Below are positions 1 to 6,625 of a stretch of 11,528 nucleotides of DNA, piece after piece (the first letter of the stretch is position 1; each line of letters opens with the position of its first letter). The position numbers and the translations under genes are program-made. The stretch spans positions 1 to 11,528 of the forward strand of contig CALMXW010000079.1 of assembly GCA_937871115.1 (NCBI GenBank). The letters are read 5' to 3'. The DNA is from an uncultured bacterium (GTDB taxonomy: Bacteria; Patescibacteriota; Minisyncoccia; Phycocordibacterales; CAIJYI01). Under the pieces are notes generated by a model. That model was not told the origin of the DNA. It was given only the letters and a program-made list of their open reading frames with translations, and did not search any database.

Positions 1-915
1 GAGCGTGTGTTCGTCTTTAAAAGAGTAGAGAAGAGCCGGATTGCCGTCGAGGCCACGAAGTACTCGCACATCTTTATTTTTTACCACCGCATCCTCAAAC
101 TTTTGCCCCGCAAGCGCTTTCGCTATTTCTGACCGTCCGAAAAGTACGAGAATAGCATCCGGCATTTGCTTCTCCCACTCAAGCATTCCCGCGAAAGCAT
201 TATCATAATAATTGGTCGTGAGAATAATAAACGGCTCGTTTTGATTGAAAGAGTGAATACCAAACATGTACTCCTCCCCGAGCGCACGAGTGAGGACGGA
301 AGGCATGCCGATGTTTATAAAACTGAAAAGCTTTTCCTCTCCCACGACATTTTTCTGCTCCACGATGCCATCTTTCGTTTGAATGCTGGATTTTTCCGTG
401 AAGAAAATATATTCGACGGTATCGAGGGTCAACTTTTCGGTTTGAATCTGATTTATGATCGCCTCTCGCGCCGGACGATCTGAAGCGGAAGGATCAATAG
501 ATATTTCTTTGTTCTTCTCTACCAGAATCATCGGGTGGAGATCGAGTGCCTCGAGTGCTTTGTCATCAGGAGAAACGGCACCACGCAAGAAGACCGCGTA
601 GATGAGCGCGAGGCTTATTGCGACCAAAATTACCGAGAGAGAAATAACGAAAATGTTCTTCGTCTTTCGAGGAGAGACTTCTTCCTGCTCCCGACGTTTG
701 GCGCGTTGTTCTTCGAGGACGATCTGCACGAGAGAAGTCTTCTCTTTCTGCATGAGTGATGTTACATCCTGCTTAAACGTGCGAAGTGAGGGAATATCGG
801 CACGCAAATCTTCTCCGCTTGGGACAGCCGGATTACCCGCGGTCGAAGGGGCGGCGGTCGTTTCCGTGGCTTCCTCGGTAGTTGGTTTTTTCGGAATGAG
901 AGTGAGATTGTCCAT
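1..915 (-). CDS. Single-pass membrane protein of unknown function, 3' end outside window
   Basis: The reading frame runs off the left edge, so only the first ~305 residues are visible. It begins with a Thr/Ala/Pro-rich tail (residues 1-35), then LRTFKQDV and a charged, probably helical stretch rich in Lys, Arg and Glu (about 44-86). One hydrophobic helix follows (about 87-110, NIFVISLSVILVAISLALIY), then a soluble domain that is probably extracytoplasmic. I recall LRTFK/LRTYK-type N-termini before one membrane helix in Parcubacteria hypothetical proteins, but no function is known to me. The start is ambiguous. ATG at 915 has no Shine-Dalgarno and overlaps the end of pnp by 83 nt. TTG at 807 has GGAG five bases upstream and starts 25 nt after the pnp stop. 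No terminator separates it from pnp, so the two are probably co-transcribed. Confidence 0.8.
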   Translation of the reverse strand, partial: MDNLTLIPKKPTTEEATETTAAPSTAGNPAVPSGEDLRADIPSLRTFKQDVTSLMQKEKTSLVQIVLEEQRAKRREQEEVSPRKTKNIFVISLSVILVAISLALIYAVFLRGAVSPDDKALEALDLHPMILVEKNKEISIDPSASDRPAREAIINQIQTEKLTLDTVEYIFFTEKSSIQTKDGIVEQKNVVGEEKLFSFINIGMPSVLTRALGEEYMFGIHSFNQNEPFIILTTNYYDNAFAGMLEWEKQMPDAILVLFGRSEIAKALAGQKFEDAVVKNKDVRVLRGLDGNPALLYSFKDEHTL

Positions 916-3058
916 GATTGTTTGGTGCGCCGTTTGAAAGGCTCGGCTTGCCTCCGTGTTTTTCCGCATAGGTCGGGTCTGCCTGCTTGATGGAGAGATT
1001 GACTCGTCCTTTTTCGTCGATCTCTTTTACGACAACGGGGACAATATCGCCCTCCTTTAATATATCACTTACCTTGTCTACGCGGAACGGCGCGATTTCG
1101 GAAATGTGGACAAGCCCTTCAGTATTTGGACCCACTTTTACAAACGCCCCAAACTCCATGAGCCGTGTCACGGGGCCTTCAAATCGCTCCCCCGCTCTGT
1201 ATTCATGGGTGAGGCCTTCTATTATTTTCTTCGCCGCTTCGGCCGAGCCATTCTTGCCCGTGATATACACCGTGCCATCGTCTTCGATATCAATCTCTGC
1301 CCCTGTCTCTTCGCGGATTTTCTTTACCATCTTTCCGCCGGGCCCGATGAGCCCGCCGATTTGGTCGGGGCGGATAGCGACCACCACAATCTTCGGAGCA
1401 TTCGGCGAAATATCTGCTCGCGGTGCAGCAATAGCACCCTTGATTGTCTCGAGAATCTGAAGCCGTGCACGTTTCGACTGCTGGAACGCTTCCGAGAGGA
1501 TTTTTATCGGGATGCCGTCTACCTTCACGTCCATCTGGATCGCGGTAATGCCCTCGCTCGTGCCCGCCACCTTGAGGTCCATATCGCCATGGTGATCTTC
1601 GGGGCCCTGGATATCTGTGAGCACTTTGTAATTCTTTTCATCATGAAACATAAGCCCCATCGCGATGCCGGCCGCCGGTGCAAGTATCGGCACACCAGCA
1701 TCCATGAGGGCGAGTGTCGAGCCACACACGGAAGCCATCGAGCTCGAGCCGTTGGAAGACATCACTTCGGAAACAATACGTATCGTGTACGGGAAAACTT
1801 CTTTTGGTGGAATGATGGCAGAAATTGCTTTTTCCGCGAGTGCTCCGTGTCCGATCATGCGGCGATTCATTCCGCCCACGCGCCCCGTCTCCCCGCTTGA
1901 AAATGGCGGGAAGTTGTAATGATGCATGAAACGCTTTTTCGTCTGGATCTCCATGCCGTCGATAACCTGTGAATCGTTCGGCCCGCCAAGTGTGAGTGCC
2001 GAGAGCACGTGCGTCTGCCCTCGATAAAACACTCCCGTGCCGTGAATGATGGGCGAGATACCACCCGCTTGCGCGTAGAGCTCGCGGAGTTCGTCCATCG
2101 CTCGGCCGCCCGGGCGTTTGTTTTCTTCTACCGCTTGCTTGTGGAGCAGATCATTCACCTGGTCGTCATAATATTCTTTCACCAATGCGGTTTTTATTTC
2201 CGGCAATTTTTCTGCTGCGAGCTTCACCCATGTACCCATGAGGGCGTACTCTCTGCTCCGTCCAACCTCGGTCATGATCTCTTCCGCAAGCACCGGCAAA
2301 ATTTCGTCCGCAAATAATTTTCGCATTTCCTCTGGGATTTGTGGTGCGGGAAATTGTTTCTTTGGTGCGCCATTTTCTTTTACAATCATTCGCTGGAATT
2401 CCTGCATGCGCTCGATCTCTGCAATTCCGAATTCGAGAGCACGCGTCGCCACGTCTTCGTGCACATCTTTCCCGCCGAGCTCGATCATGTTTACCTTGCC
2501 GTCTTTTCCGCACACGGTGAGATCCATTTCGAAATCTTCTTCCTCGCGCATTTTGTACGAGGGGTTCACAATAAACTCATCACTTCCCTTTCGTTTGCCG
2601 ATACGCACGGCAGAGACGGGCCCATCCCACGGAATGTTTGAGAGCGCGAGAGCGAGTGAAGCGCCATTCACCGCGAGAATATCCGGGTCGTCTTCACTGA
2701 GAGAAAGTATCGTCACCACTACCTGCACTTCATTGCGAAGATGTTTGCTAAAGAGCGGGCGGATCGTGCGGTCTACCACACGGCCGGAAAGCACGGCTTC
2801 GTCAGATGGTCTCCCTTCGCGGCGCATAAAACGACTTCCGAGAATTTGCCCCGATGCATAAAACCGCTCCTCGTAATCCACCGAGAGCGGAAAATAATCG
2901 AGCTCGTCGCGAGTTTTCGAAGACATCACTACGGTTGCGAGCACGGTCGTCCCGCCATGTCGCGCAATAATCGATCCGCTCGCCTGCTCGGCAAGATCAG
3001 AAAGCTGAAAGATAAATGGCCGTCCACCCACTTCGAGAGAATATTCTTTTATCTGCAT
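833..3058 (-). CDS. pnp: Polyribonucleotide nucleotidyltransferase (PNPase)
   Basis: This 741-aa protein is a phosphorolytic 3'-to-5' exoribonuclease that degrades RNA to nucleoside diphosphates and can add 3' tails. It normally acts as a cytoplasmic trimer. The full bacterial layout is present. The first RNase PH domain (about 1-230) contains FMRREGRPSDEAVLSGR and VVDRTIRPLF. An all-alpha linker follows (about 235-325), then the second RNase PH domain (about 326-550) with HHYNFPPFSSGETG. The catalytic segment EDHHGDMDLKVAG has D488 and D494 at the positions of E. coli D486 and D492. A KH domain with GPGG (about 555-618) and an S1 domain (about 624-695) end in a His/Asn/Gly/Arg-rich tail. The ATG at 3058 was chosen because homology begins at MQIKEYSLEVGG and GGAGG lies 12 nt upstream. 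An in-frame ATG at 3130 would add 24 unrelated residues and cover the leader hairpin. Confidence 0.98.
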   Translation of the reverse strand: MQIKEYSLEVGGRPFIFQLSDLAEQASGSIIARHGGTTVLATVVMSSKTRDELDYFPLSVDYEERFYASGQILGSRFMRREGRPSDEAVLSGRVVDRTIRPLFSKHLRNEVQVVVTILSLSEDDPDILAVNGASLALALSNIPWDGPVSAVRIGKRKGSDEFIVNPSYKMREEEDFEMDLTVCGKDGKVNMIELGGKDVHEDVATRALEFGIAEIERMQEFQRMIVKENGAPKKQFPAPQIPEEMRKLFADEILPVLAEEIMTEVGRSREYALMGTWVKLAAEKLPEIKTALVKEYYDDQVNDLLHKQAVEENKRPGGRAMDELRELYAQAGGISPIIHGTGVFYRGQTHVLSALTLGGPNDSQVIDGMEIQTKKRFMHHYNFPPFSSGETGRVGGMNRRMIGHGALAEKAISAIIPPKEVFPYTIRIVSEVMSSNGSSSMASVCGSTLALMDAGVPILAPAAGIAMGLMFHDEKNYKVLTDIQGPEDHHGDMDLKVAGTSEGITAIQMDVKVDGIPIKILSEAFQQSKRARLQILETIKGAIAAPRADISPNAPKIVVVAIRPDQIGGLIGPGGKMVKKIREETGAEIDIEDDGTVYITGKNGSAEAAKKIIEGLTHEYRAGERFEGPVTRLMEFGAFVKVGPNTEGLVHISEIAPFRVDKVSDILKEGDIVPVVVKEIDEKGRVNLSIKQADPTYAEKHGGKPSLSNGAPNNHGQSHSHSEKTNYRGSHGNDRRPFDRG

Positions 3059-3086
3059 ATTTTTTCGCGGCCTCCAGATTGTAGTT

Positions 3087-3117
3087 TTGAAACAAGTCTC
3101 AAGGACTTCCGTTTCAA
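3087..3117 (-). promoter_or_regulatory. Stem-loop in the pnp mRNA leader, possible autoregulatory site
   Basis: In the minus-strand transcript, TTGAAAC and AAGTC pair with GACTT and GTTTCAA. This gives 12 base pairs, a two-base GG bulge and a five-base loop. The hairpin ends 12 nt before the GGAGG of pnp. No U-run follows, so it is not a terminator. In E. coli, a pnp leader duplex cut by RNase III mediates repression by PNPase itself. A similar role here is inferred from position and form only. Confidence 0.6.
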
Positions 3118-3169
3118 CACTATGATCCAAATACCAAATACATTATGAATATGAATAATCGGTGAGGTT

Positions 3170-3199
3170 ACTATAACAGAGACGGGAGGAGCAGGGCAA
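3170..3199 (-). promoter_or_regulatory. Probable pnp promoter
   Basis: On the minus strand, TTGCCC (3199-3194) and TATAGT (3175-3170) are separated by 18 nt. Transcription would start near 3163 and give a leader of about 105 nt containing the stem-loop. The -35 box lies just past the U-run of the preceding gene's terminator, as expected for a separate unit. Confidence 0.5.
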
Positions 3200-3201
3200 G
3201 C

Positions 3202-3243
3202 AAAAAAAACAAAAGCCCGCGCACTCTTTTGAGTCGCGGGCTT
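3202..3243 (-). terminator. Intrinsic terminator after the 104-aa cysteine-containing protein gene
   Basis: The minus-strand RNA folds AAGCCCGCGACTC against GAGTGCGCGGGCTT, with one bulged base and an AAAA loop. TTTT, G and eight T follow. It starts 20 nt after the stop codon at 3263. Confidence 0.9.
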
Positions 3244-3262
3244 CAAGTAGCTAAAATTGCTG

Positions 3263-3577
3263 TCAGAGATATTTTTTCAGATCCTCCTGAATCCCTTGAA
3301 GGGAAAGATACTTTGCAGATTGCACAACGTACTGCCGGCAAAGACTCCCGTCCACAGTTATGTCGCTCGACCGAATATCATCCTCAGGGAAAGCCGCCCG
3401 AATCACTCGGTCAGCATGCGTACATTCGCGGTAACAAACAATCGACGGACCCGCATTATTTCGCGATGCAAGCACCGCGACCAGGGAACATTTTCTCTTC
3501 TCAAGAAGTTGAACCGCTTCGGGAACAGACCCGGCTGTCTCGACTCCTTTAATCTCAACACACTCTTGGCATGACAT
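3263..3577 (-). CDS. Small cysteine-containing protein of unknown function
   Basis: This is a 104-aa cytoplasmic protein with no signal peptide or membrane segment. It has six cysteines (3, 6, 30, 48, 52, 80), including an N-terminal CQEC pair and CYREC at 48-52. These could bind a metal or form a redox centre, but no family is recognised. The start at 3577 is chosen because GGGAG lies seven bases upstream. Longer in-frame starts (to 3667) would reach into the preceding gene's terminator hairpin. A terminator follows directly, so it appears to be a single-gene unit between the NYN-domain gene and pnp. A weak extended -10 (TGG then TACTGT, about 3627-3635) could be its promoter. Confidence 0.7.
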   Translation of the reverse strand: MSCQECVEIKGVETAGSVPEAVQLLEKRKCSLVAVLASRNNAGPSIVCYRECTHADRVIRAAFPEDDIRSSDITVDGSLCRQYVVQSAKYLSLQGIQEDLKKYL

Positions 3578-3647
3578 TACATTTCTCCCTTTGAAAAAAG
3601 AAAAGATACCCATAAAAACCATACGCACAGTACCACATTTCTCATGC

Positions 3648-3680
3648 AAACAAAAGCCCCCACTCATGGTCGGGGTTCTT
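3648..3680 (-). terminator. Probable intrinsic terminator after the NYN-domain gene
   Basis: The minus-strand RNA has a CCCC/GGGG stem extended by weaker pairs, with two mismatches and a CATGA loop. TTTT, G and TTT follow. It lies about 20 nt after the stop at 3702. It is weaker than the other terminators here because of the interrupted stem. Confidence 0.5.
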
Positions 3681-3701
3681 GTTTACGATAAGTGAGAGAT
3701 T

Positions 3702-4262
3702 TTACACTACTTCTTTTTGCTCTCCGCGAGTATCACCCCGGCGGGCCTGTGGGCGGCCACTGCGCAAGAGATACTTTTTTGGTTCAATACAAAGATCCAA
3801 AAAGTTATCTGCCTCTTCCTTGAGTTTAAGTGATGCGGATTTTCCAAAAGAAACCACCTCGACTTGTATTCCGTTGTTCTGGAGATACTCGACGAGCGGG
3901 ACAAAGTCGCCATCACCGGAGACGAGCACCACCGTGTCGAGCTTCGACATGAGGCGGATAGCGTCTACGGCGAGGCCCACGTCCCAGTCTGCCTTCTTGG
4001 CACCACCGAAAAAGATTTGAAGATCTTTCGTCTTCGTCTCGATGCCGTTTTTGGTAAGCGCGTCAAAAAAGTTTTTCTCTTCGCCCGATTCTGTGGTGAT
4101 AACATAGGCGATGGCGCGCACCAGCTGGCGGGCACCGAGCGCTTCTTTCACCACGGCTCCGAAATTTACTTTTGATTGATAGAGATTCTTTGCACTATGG
4201 TACAAATTTTGCGTGTCGATAAAAACTCCGACTCGCTGACTTGGATGTTTAATAACAGCCAT
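3702..4262 (-). CDS. NYN-domain protein (LabA/DUF88 family), putative RNase
   Basis: The 186-aa protein has the PIN-like NYN fold signature. VGVFIDTQNLY places D16 and N19 at the start of the domain. KKADWDVGLAVDAIRL (about 89-104) supplies D92, D94 and D100, and VLVSGDGDFVPLV (about 112-124) supplies D117 and D119. These acidic residues form the metal-binding active site in the family, whose members are mostly demonstrated or presumed endoribonucleases. The C-terminal 25 residues are basic and probably disordered, which would suit RNA binding. The target is unknown. The gene lies between rpsO and pnp, which suggests a role in RNA processing or decay. No Shine-Dalgarno precedes the ATG at 4262, and a -10-like TATCAT ends eight bases upstream. 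Confidence 0.88.
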   Translation of the reverse strand: MAVIKHPSQRVGVFIDTQNLYHSAKNLYQSKVNFGAVVKEALGARQLVRAIAYVITTESGEEKNFFDALTKNGIETKTKDLQIFFGGAKKADWDVGLAVDAIRLMSKLDTVVLVSGDGDFVPLVEYLQNNGIQVEVVSFGKSASLKLKEEADNFLDLCIEPKKYLLRSGRPQARRGDTRGEQKEVV

Positions 4263-4270
4263 ATAAAAAA

Positions 4271-4298
4271 ATGATAAAAATTATTAAAAAGCTAACAA
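4271..4298 (-). promoter_or_regulatory. Candidate promoter of the NYN-domain gene
   Basis: TTGTTA (4298-4293), 16 nt and TATCAT (4276-4271) lie on the minus strand, with the -10 ending eight bases before the ATG. Transcription would start at or within about two bases of the start codon. The region is very A/T-rich, so chance matches are likely. Confidence 0.35.
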
Positions 4299-4331
4299 AA
4301 GAAAAAAGATGTTATAAAAATAAGATTACTC

Positions 4332-4369
4332 AAAAAAATTTGCTTCCCGGATAAAGAAGCAAATTTTTT
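4332..4369 (-). terminator. rpsO intrinsic terminator
   Basis: It begins three bases after the rpsO stop. AAATTTGCTTC pairs with GAAGCAAATTT around a nine-base loop, and the U-run continues from the 3' arm. A-runs on the 5' side and T-runs on the 3' side mean it could also act on the plus strand, where I see no gene that needs it. Confidence 0.92.
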
Positions 4370-4371
4370 CT

Positions 4372-4635
4372 CTACTTCAAACCAAGTTTCTTCGTAAGGG
4401 CGGCGTATCGCTTCACATCTTTCTTCTCGAGGTATTTCATGTGAGTACGGCGGTCCTTTACCATCTGGAGGAGACCTTTTCGAGAGTGGGTATCCTTTCG
4501 ATTGTCCTTCAAGTGGTCCGTAAGCTCCGTAATTCTCTTCGAGAGTACAGCGATCTGGACCTCTGGAGAGCCGGTATCTTTATCGTGAACTTGGTGTTTT
4601 TTGATGATATTTTCCTTTTTCTTTTTCGTAAGCAT
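4372..4635 (-). CDS. rpsO: 30S ribosomal protein S15
   Basis: This 87-aa protein is close to the usual 89 residues. It binds 16S rRNA early in assembly of the 30S platform. Family features are clear: HDKDTGSPEVQIAVLSKRI (about 17-35), LKDNRKDTHSRKGLLQMVKDRR (about 42-63) and the terminal YLEKKDVKRYAALTKKLGLK. The ATG at 4635 matches the usual N-terminus. There is no Shine-Dalgarno. A promoter-like TTGCAA, 17 nt, TATATA with TG extension ends six bases before the ATG, so the mRNA may be leaderless. If so, the mRNA-binding autoregulation known for S15 in E. coli would have no leader to act on. A strong terminator follows, so rpsO is not an operon with pnp here. Confidence 0.98.
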   Translation of the reverse strand: MLTKKKKENIIKKHQVHDKDTGSPEVQIAVLSKRITELTDHLKDNRKDTHSRKGLLQMVKDRRTHMKYLEKKDVKRYAALTKKLGLK

Positions 4636-4641
4636 GCATTA

Positions 4642-4670
4642 TATATAGCATATTCAGGATATTTTTGCAA
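4642..4670 (-). promoter_or_regulatory. Probable rpsO promoter, leaderless arrangement
   Basis: On the minus strand: TTGCAA (4670-4665), 17 nt, TATATA (4647-4642) with an upstream TG (extended -10). Six bases separate the -10 from the ATG, so +1 falls on or near the A of the start codon. An alternative TATAAT two bases from the ATG would place +1 inside the gene. Confidence 0.6.
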
Positions 4671-4672
4671 GT

Positions 4673-4900
4673 CTACCCTCCTGGGCATGGAGCAAACTCA
4701 CACTTCGGCCCCTGCCTCCCCACCGAAGAGCCGTCTGGGCAGAGCTTGGCCTCCATGGTGCAGGCTACCCCCACCTCGCCTTCATTCGTGCCACCAAAGT
4801 TGATCTGGCGATTGCCAGAAAAAGCGACAATGCTAATCCCAACAACGATTCCAAAAAGAAAGATTCCAATAAAAAGCGCTACCAATTTTTCTCGAGACAT
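4673..4900 (-). CDS. Small anchored protein with four-cysteine CPDG motif
   Basis: This is a 75-aa protein. Residues 7-27 (VALFIGIFLFGIVVGISIVAF) form a membrane anchor or uncleaved signal. Residues 45-73 carry a compact motif, CTMEAKLCPDG then VGRQGPKCEFAPC, with cysteines at 47, 54, 67 and 72 that could form two disulfides outside the cell. I recall this CxxxAKLCPDGSxVGRxGPxCEFAPC pattern from many CPR and some other bacterial surface proteins. Its function is unknown to me. The start at 4900 has no Shine-Dalgarno. A possible promoter (TTGAAT at 4946-4941, 19 nt, TATAAA at 4921-4916) would give a leader of only about nine bases. No terminator lies between it and rpsO, so some readthrough into rpsO is possible. 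Confidence 0.72.
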   Translation of the reverse strand: MSREKLVALFIGIFLFGIVVGISIVAFSGNRQINFGGTNEGEVGVACTMEAKLCPDGSSVGRQGPKCEFAPCPGG

Positions 4901-4990
4901 TATTTTGTGTTTAGGTTTATAAAAAAGTTCCCCGCTGTGTATTCAATATAATAACAGATTTGATAAAATCCCCCTACGCTACCACTACAC

Positions 4991-5017
4991 AAAAAACAGG
5001 GAGCCGAAGCCCCCTGT
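4991..5017 (-). terminator. Intrinsic terminator with UUCG loop after the 160-aa hypothetical gene
   Basis: The minus-strand RNA folds ACAGGGGGC against GCTCCCTGT, nine pairs including one G-U, capped by the stable UUCG tetraloop. A run of T follows. It lies about 20 nt after the stop at 5035. Confidence 0.93.
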
Positions 5018-5034
5018 GTGAATATCATCGCCCA

Positions 5035-5517
5035 CTAGAGCCGGCGAATCGTCTCCCTGTTTTGGCTCGGGCGGAAACGCCCCGGCACGTGCGATTCGCG
5101 CGATCCGTGAGGGCCCCTGCGGTTATCCCGGCGATACTCCATAAACCTCCGCGGCGATAAGCGCAGTGCACGGGCCGTAGGAATAAGTTCTTCGACCCCC
5201 TCATCATCGCTATCCTGTGCGCCATCTTGGTCAGAGGTATCACCGTTAAGATTCATGTCCCAGAGTCGATGGTCCTCGACGAGGAAAAAAGTACTGGTCT
5301 CGACATCCTCAACCTCAACAGGATTATCCACCCCTTCTTCTTCCAACCGCACCAGAAGATCAAGTGGGTCTCCGGAGCTTGAGGGAACTTCTTCTATGGG
5401 AATAAATTCCCGAGGAGTAGGCCCGAAGGCTTCATCGTAATCATCAAACAGAGGGCCGAGCAATAATGCATCCAGGTGTCCTGGGATTGTTTGCAATTCA
5501 GTGCATGCGGTTTGCAT
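5035..5517 (-). CDS. Hypothetical protein, acidic centre and arginine-rich C-terminus
   Basis: This 160-aa protein matches no family I recognise. There is no membrane helix or signal peptide. Residues 20-110 are strongly acidic (many Asp and Glu, e.g. DTSDQDGAQDSDDEGVEE). The last ~45 residues are rich in Arg with Pro, Ser and His, so charge is highly polarised and much of the chain may be disordered. The C-terminus could bind nucleic acid, but that is inference. The start at 5517 is supported by AGGAG seven bases upstream. A GTG at 5583 would extend it by 22 residues but lies inside a leader hairpin and lacks a Shine-Dalgarno. It is divergent from the recombinase gene and has its own promoter and terminator. 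Confidence 0.65.
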   Translation of the reverse strand: MQTACTELQTIPGHLDALLLGPLFDDYDEAFGPTPREFIPIEEVPSSSGDPLDLLVRLEEEGVDNPVEVEDVETSTFFLVEDHRLWDMNLNGDTSDQDGAQDSDDEGVEELIPTARALRLSPRRFMEYRRDNRRGPHGSRESHVPGRFRPSQNRETIRRL

Positions 5518-5562
5518 CTTCCTTCTCCTCGTCTTTTTGTTAATCAAGGAAATTTTCGCTTC

Positions 5563-5583
5563 GTGGGTGATTTTCTTACCCAC
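5563..5583 (-). promoter_or_regulatory. Leader hairpin upstream of the 160-aa hypothetical gene
   Basis: GTGGGT pairs perfectly with ACCCAC around a nine-base loop in the 5' leader of the minus-strand transcript, about 45 nt before the start codon. It is not followed by a U-run. It may stabilise the leader; the role is unknown. Confidence 0.3.
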
Positions 5584-5593
5584 AGCTAGAAAC

Positions 5594-5622
5594 AGCTTAC
5601 CATTTTAATTAGCTTTTGTCAA
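5594..5622 (-). promoter_or_regulatory. Promoter of the 160-aa hypothetical gene
   Basis: On the minus strand: consensus TTGACA (5622-5617), 17 nt and TAAGCT (5599-5594), preceded by TGG as an extended -10. The start would be near 5587, giving a leader of about 70 nt that carries the hairpin and AGGAG. Confidence 0.65.
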
Positions 5623-5659
5623 TGCTTCGGAATCCCTCCCTCGGGTATCATATAATGAC

Positions 5660-6577
5660 ATGAACCTCCCTGAGCTCAAACAACAATTCCTCGAATATGT
5701 AGAAATTGAAAAAGGCCGGAGCGTGAAAACGGTGGAAAATTACGACCACTATCTTTCGCGATTTTTGGAATTCTCAAAAATTTCAGATCCAGCCGATATT
5801 ACCGACACCAAGCTCCGCGAGTACCGCCTCTGGCTCAATCGCCAAGAAGCACGAAAGGGCGAGTGGCTCAAAAAGAAAACGCAAAATTATTATCTCATCG
5901 CCCTGCGCGCATTCCTCAAATACCTCGCCAAGCGCGGAGTGAAGAGCGCATCACCCGAGGCCATCGAGCTCGCCAAAGTGCCCGAGCGACACATCGACGT
6001 CATGACATCAAGTGAGCTGGATCGCCTCCTCCAAATGCCCGAGGGTGATGACCTGAAAAACCTCCGCGACAAAGCGATCCTCGAGCTACTCTTTTCTACC
6101 GGGCTTCGCGTCTCCGAGCTCTGTTCCCTCTCGCGCGAGATCGACCTTTCACGCGACGAGCTTTCGGTGCGAGGAAAAGGCGAAAAAGTGCGCGTGGTAT
6201 TTATTTCTCCCGAAGCAAAAGATGCCGCAAAGGCCTACCTTAAAGCTCGCGGTGATATTGATGACGCTCTTTTTATTTCGCACCACAAAGCCGGAGCAAA
6301 AGCAGAGGAAAATCAAAAATCTCTCCGCCTCACGAGCCGGAGTGTTGAGCGCATCGTGGCCTTTTATGCAAAGAAGGCGGGCATCTCGGCAAAAGTCACG
6401 CCACACGTTTTGCGCCACAGCTTTGCGACCGACCTTCTGCAAAACGGCGCTGATTTGCGCTCGGTGCAAGCCATGCTCGGACATTCCAACATTTCCACAA
6501 CGCAAATCTACACGCACGTCACCGACAAAGGCCTGCGTGAAATTCACAAAGCCTTTCACGGTAAGCGCCGGGGTTAA
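5660..6577 (+). CDS. xerC: Tyrosine recombinase, XerC/XerD family
   Basis: This is a 305-aa site-specific recombinase. By family role it probably resolves chromosome dimers at a dif-like site. The N-terminal SAM-like core-binding domain spans about 1-95. The catalytic domain holds all six expected residues: R150 in STGLRVSELCSL, K173 in RGKGEKVR, H249 and R252 in TPHVLRHSFATDLL, H275 in MLGHSNIS, and the nucleophile Y284 in TQIYTHV. Length and motifs fit Xer proteins better than phage integrases, and there is no tRNA, excisionase or att-like repeat nearby. XerC and XerD cannot be told apart from sequence alone, and many compact genomes use one Xer. No Shine-Dalgarno precedes the ATG. TATCAT ends eight bases upstream and TATAAT three bases upstream, so a leaderless mRNA is possible. 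Confidence 0.93.
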   Translation: MNLPELKQQFLEYVEIEKGRSVKTVENYDHYLSRFLEFSKISDPADITDTKLREYRLWLNRQEARKGEWLKKKTQNYYLIALRAFLKYLAKRGVKSASPEAIELAKVPERHIDVMTSSELDRLLQMPEGDDLKNLRDKAILELLFSTGLRVSELCSLSREIDLSRDELSVRGKGEKVRVVFISPEAKDAAKAYLKARGDIDDALFISHHKAGAKAEENQKSLRLTSRSVERIVAFYAKKAGISAKVTPHVLRHSFATDLLQNGADLRSVQAMLGHSNISTTQIYTHVTDKGLREIHKAFHGKRRG

Positions 6578-6604
6578 AAAAGAAAACGCGCCACTGGGGC
6601 GCGT
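6575..6604 (-). terminator. Intrinsic terminator of the 148-aa cysteine-motif gene, overlapping the xerC stop
   Basis: In the minus-strand RNA, ACGCGCC and GGCGCGT pair perfectly around a CCAGT loop, then TTTTCTTTTTT follows. The T-run overlaps the stop codon of the convergent recombinase gene. On the plus strand the same hairpin lacks a downstream U-run, so it serves the minus strand best. Confidence 0.9.
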
Positions 6605-6625
6605 GAGTACTTCAAAATTGGAGCA

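Noticed and set aside
1106..1900. A 264-aa plus-strand open frame inside pnp
   Set aside because: It is antisense to the conserved second RNase PH and KH/S1 portions of PNPase, has no domain signature and no start signals. It is explained by the codon use of pnp.
3059..3130. Longer PNPase starting at 3130
   Set aside because: The extra 24 residues have no counterpart in the family, and the stretch holds the leader hairpin and the GGAGG site of the start at 3058.
5660..6577. The tyrosine recombinase as a phage or integron integrase marking a mobile element
   Set aside because: Length and motifs fit XerC/XerD. No tRNA, att-like repeats, excisionase, phage genes or attC sites are visible, and flanking genes are housekeeping or hypothetical.
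6586..6604. This hairpin as a bidirectional terminator for xerC
   Set aside because: On the plus strand the 3' side continues GAGTACTTC with no U-run, so only the minus-strand role is supported. Weak plus-strand termination is possible but not shown.
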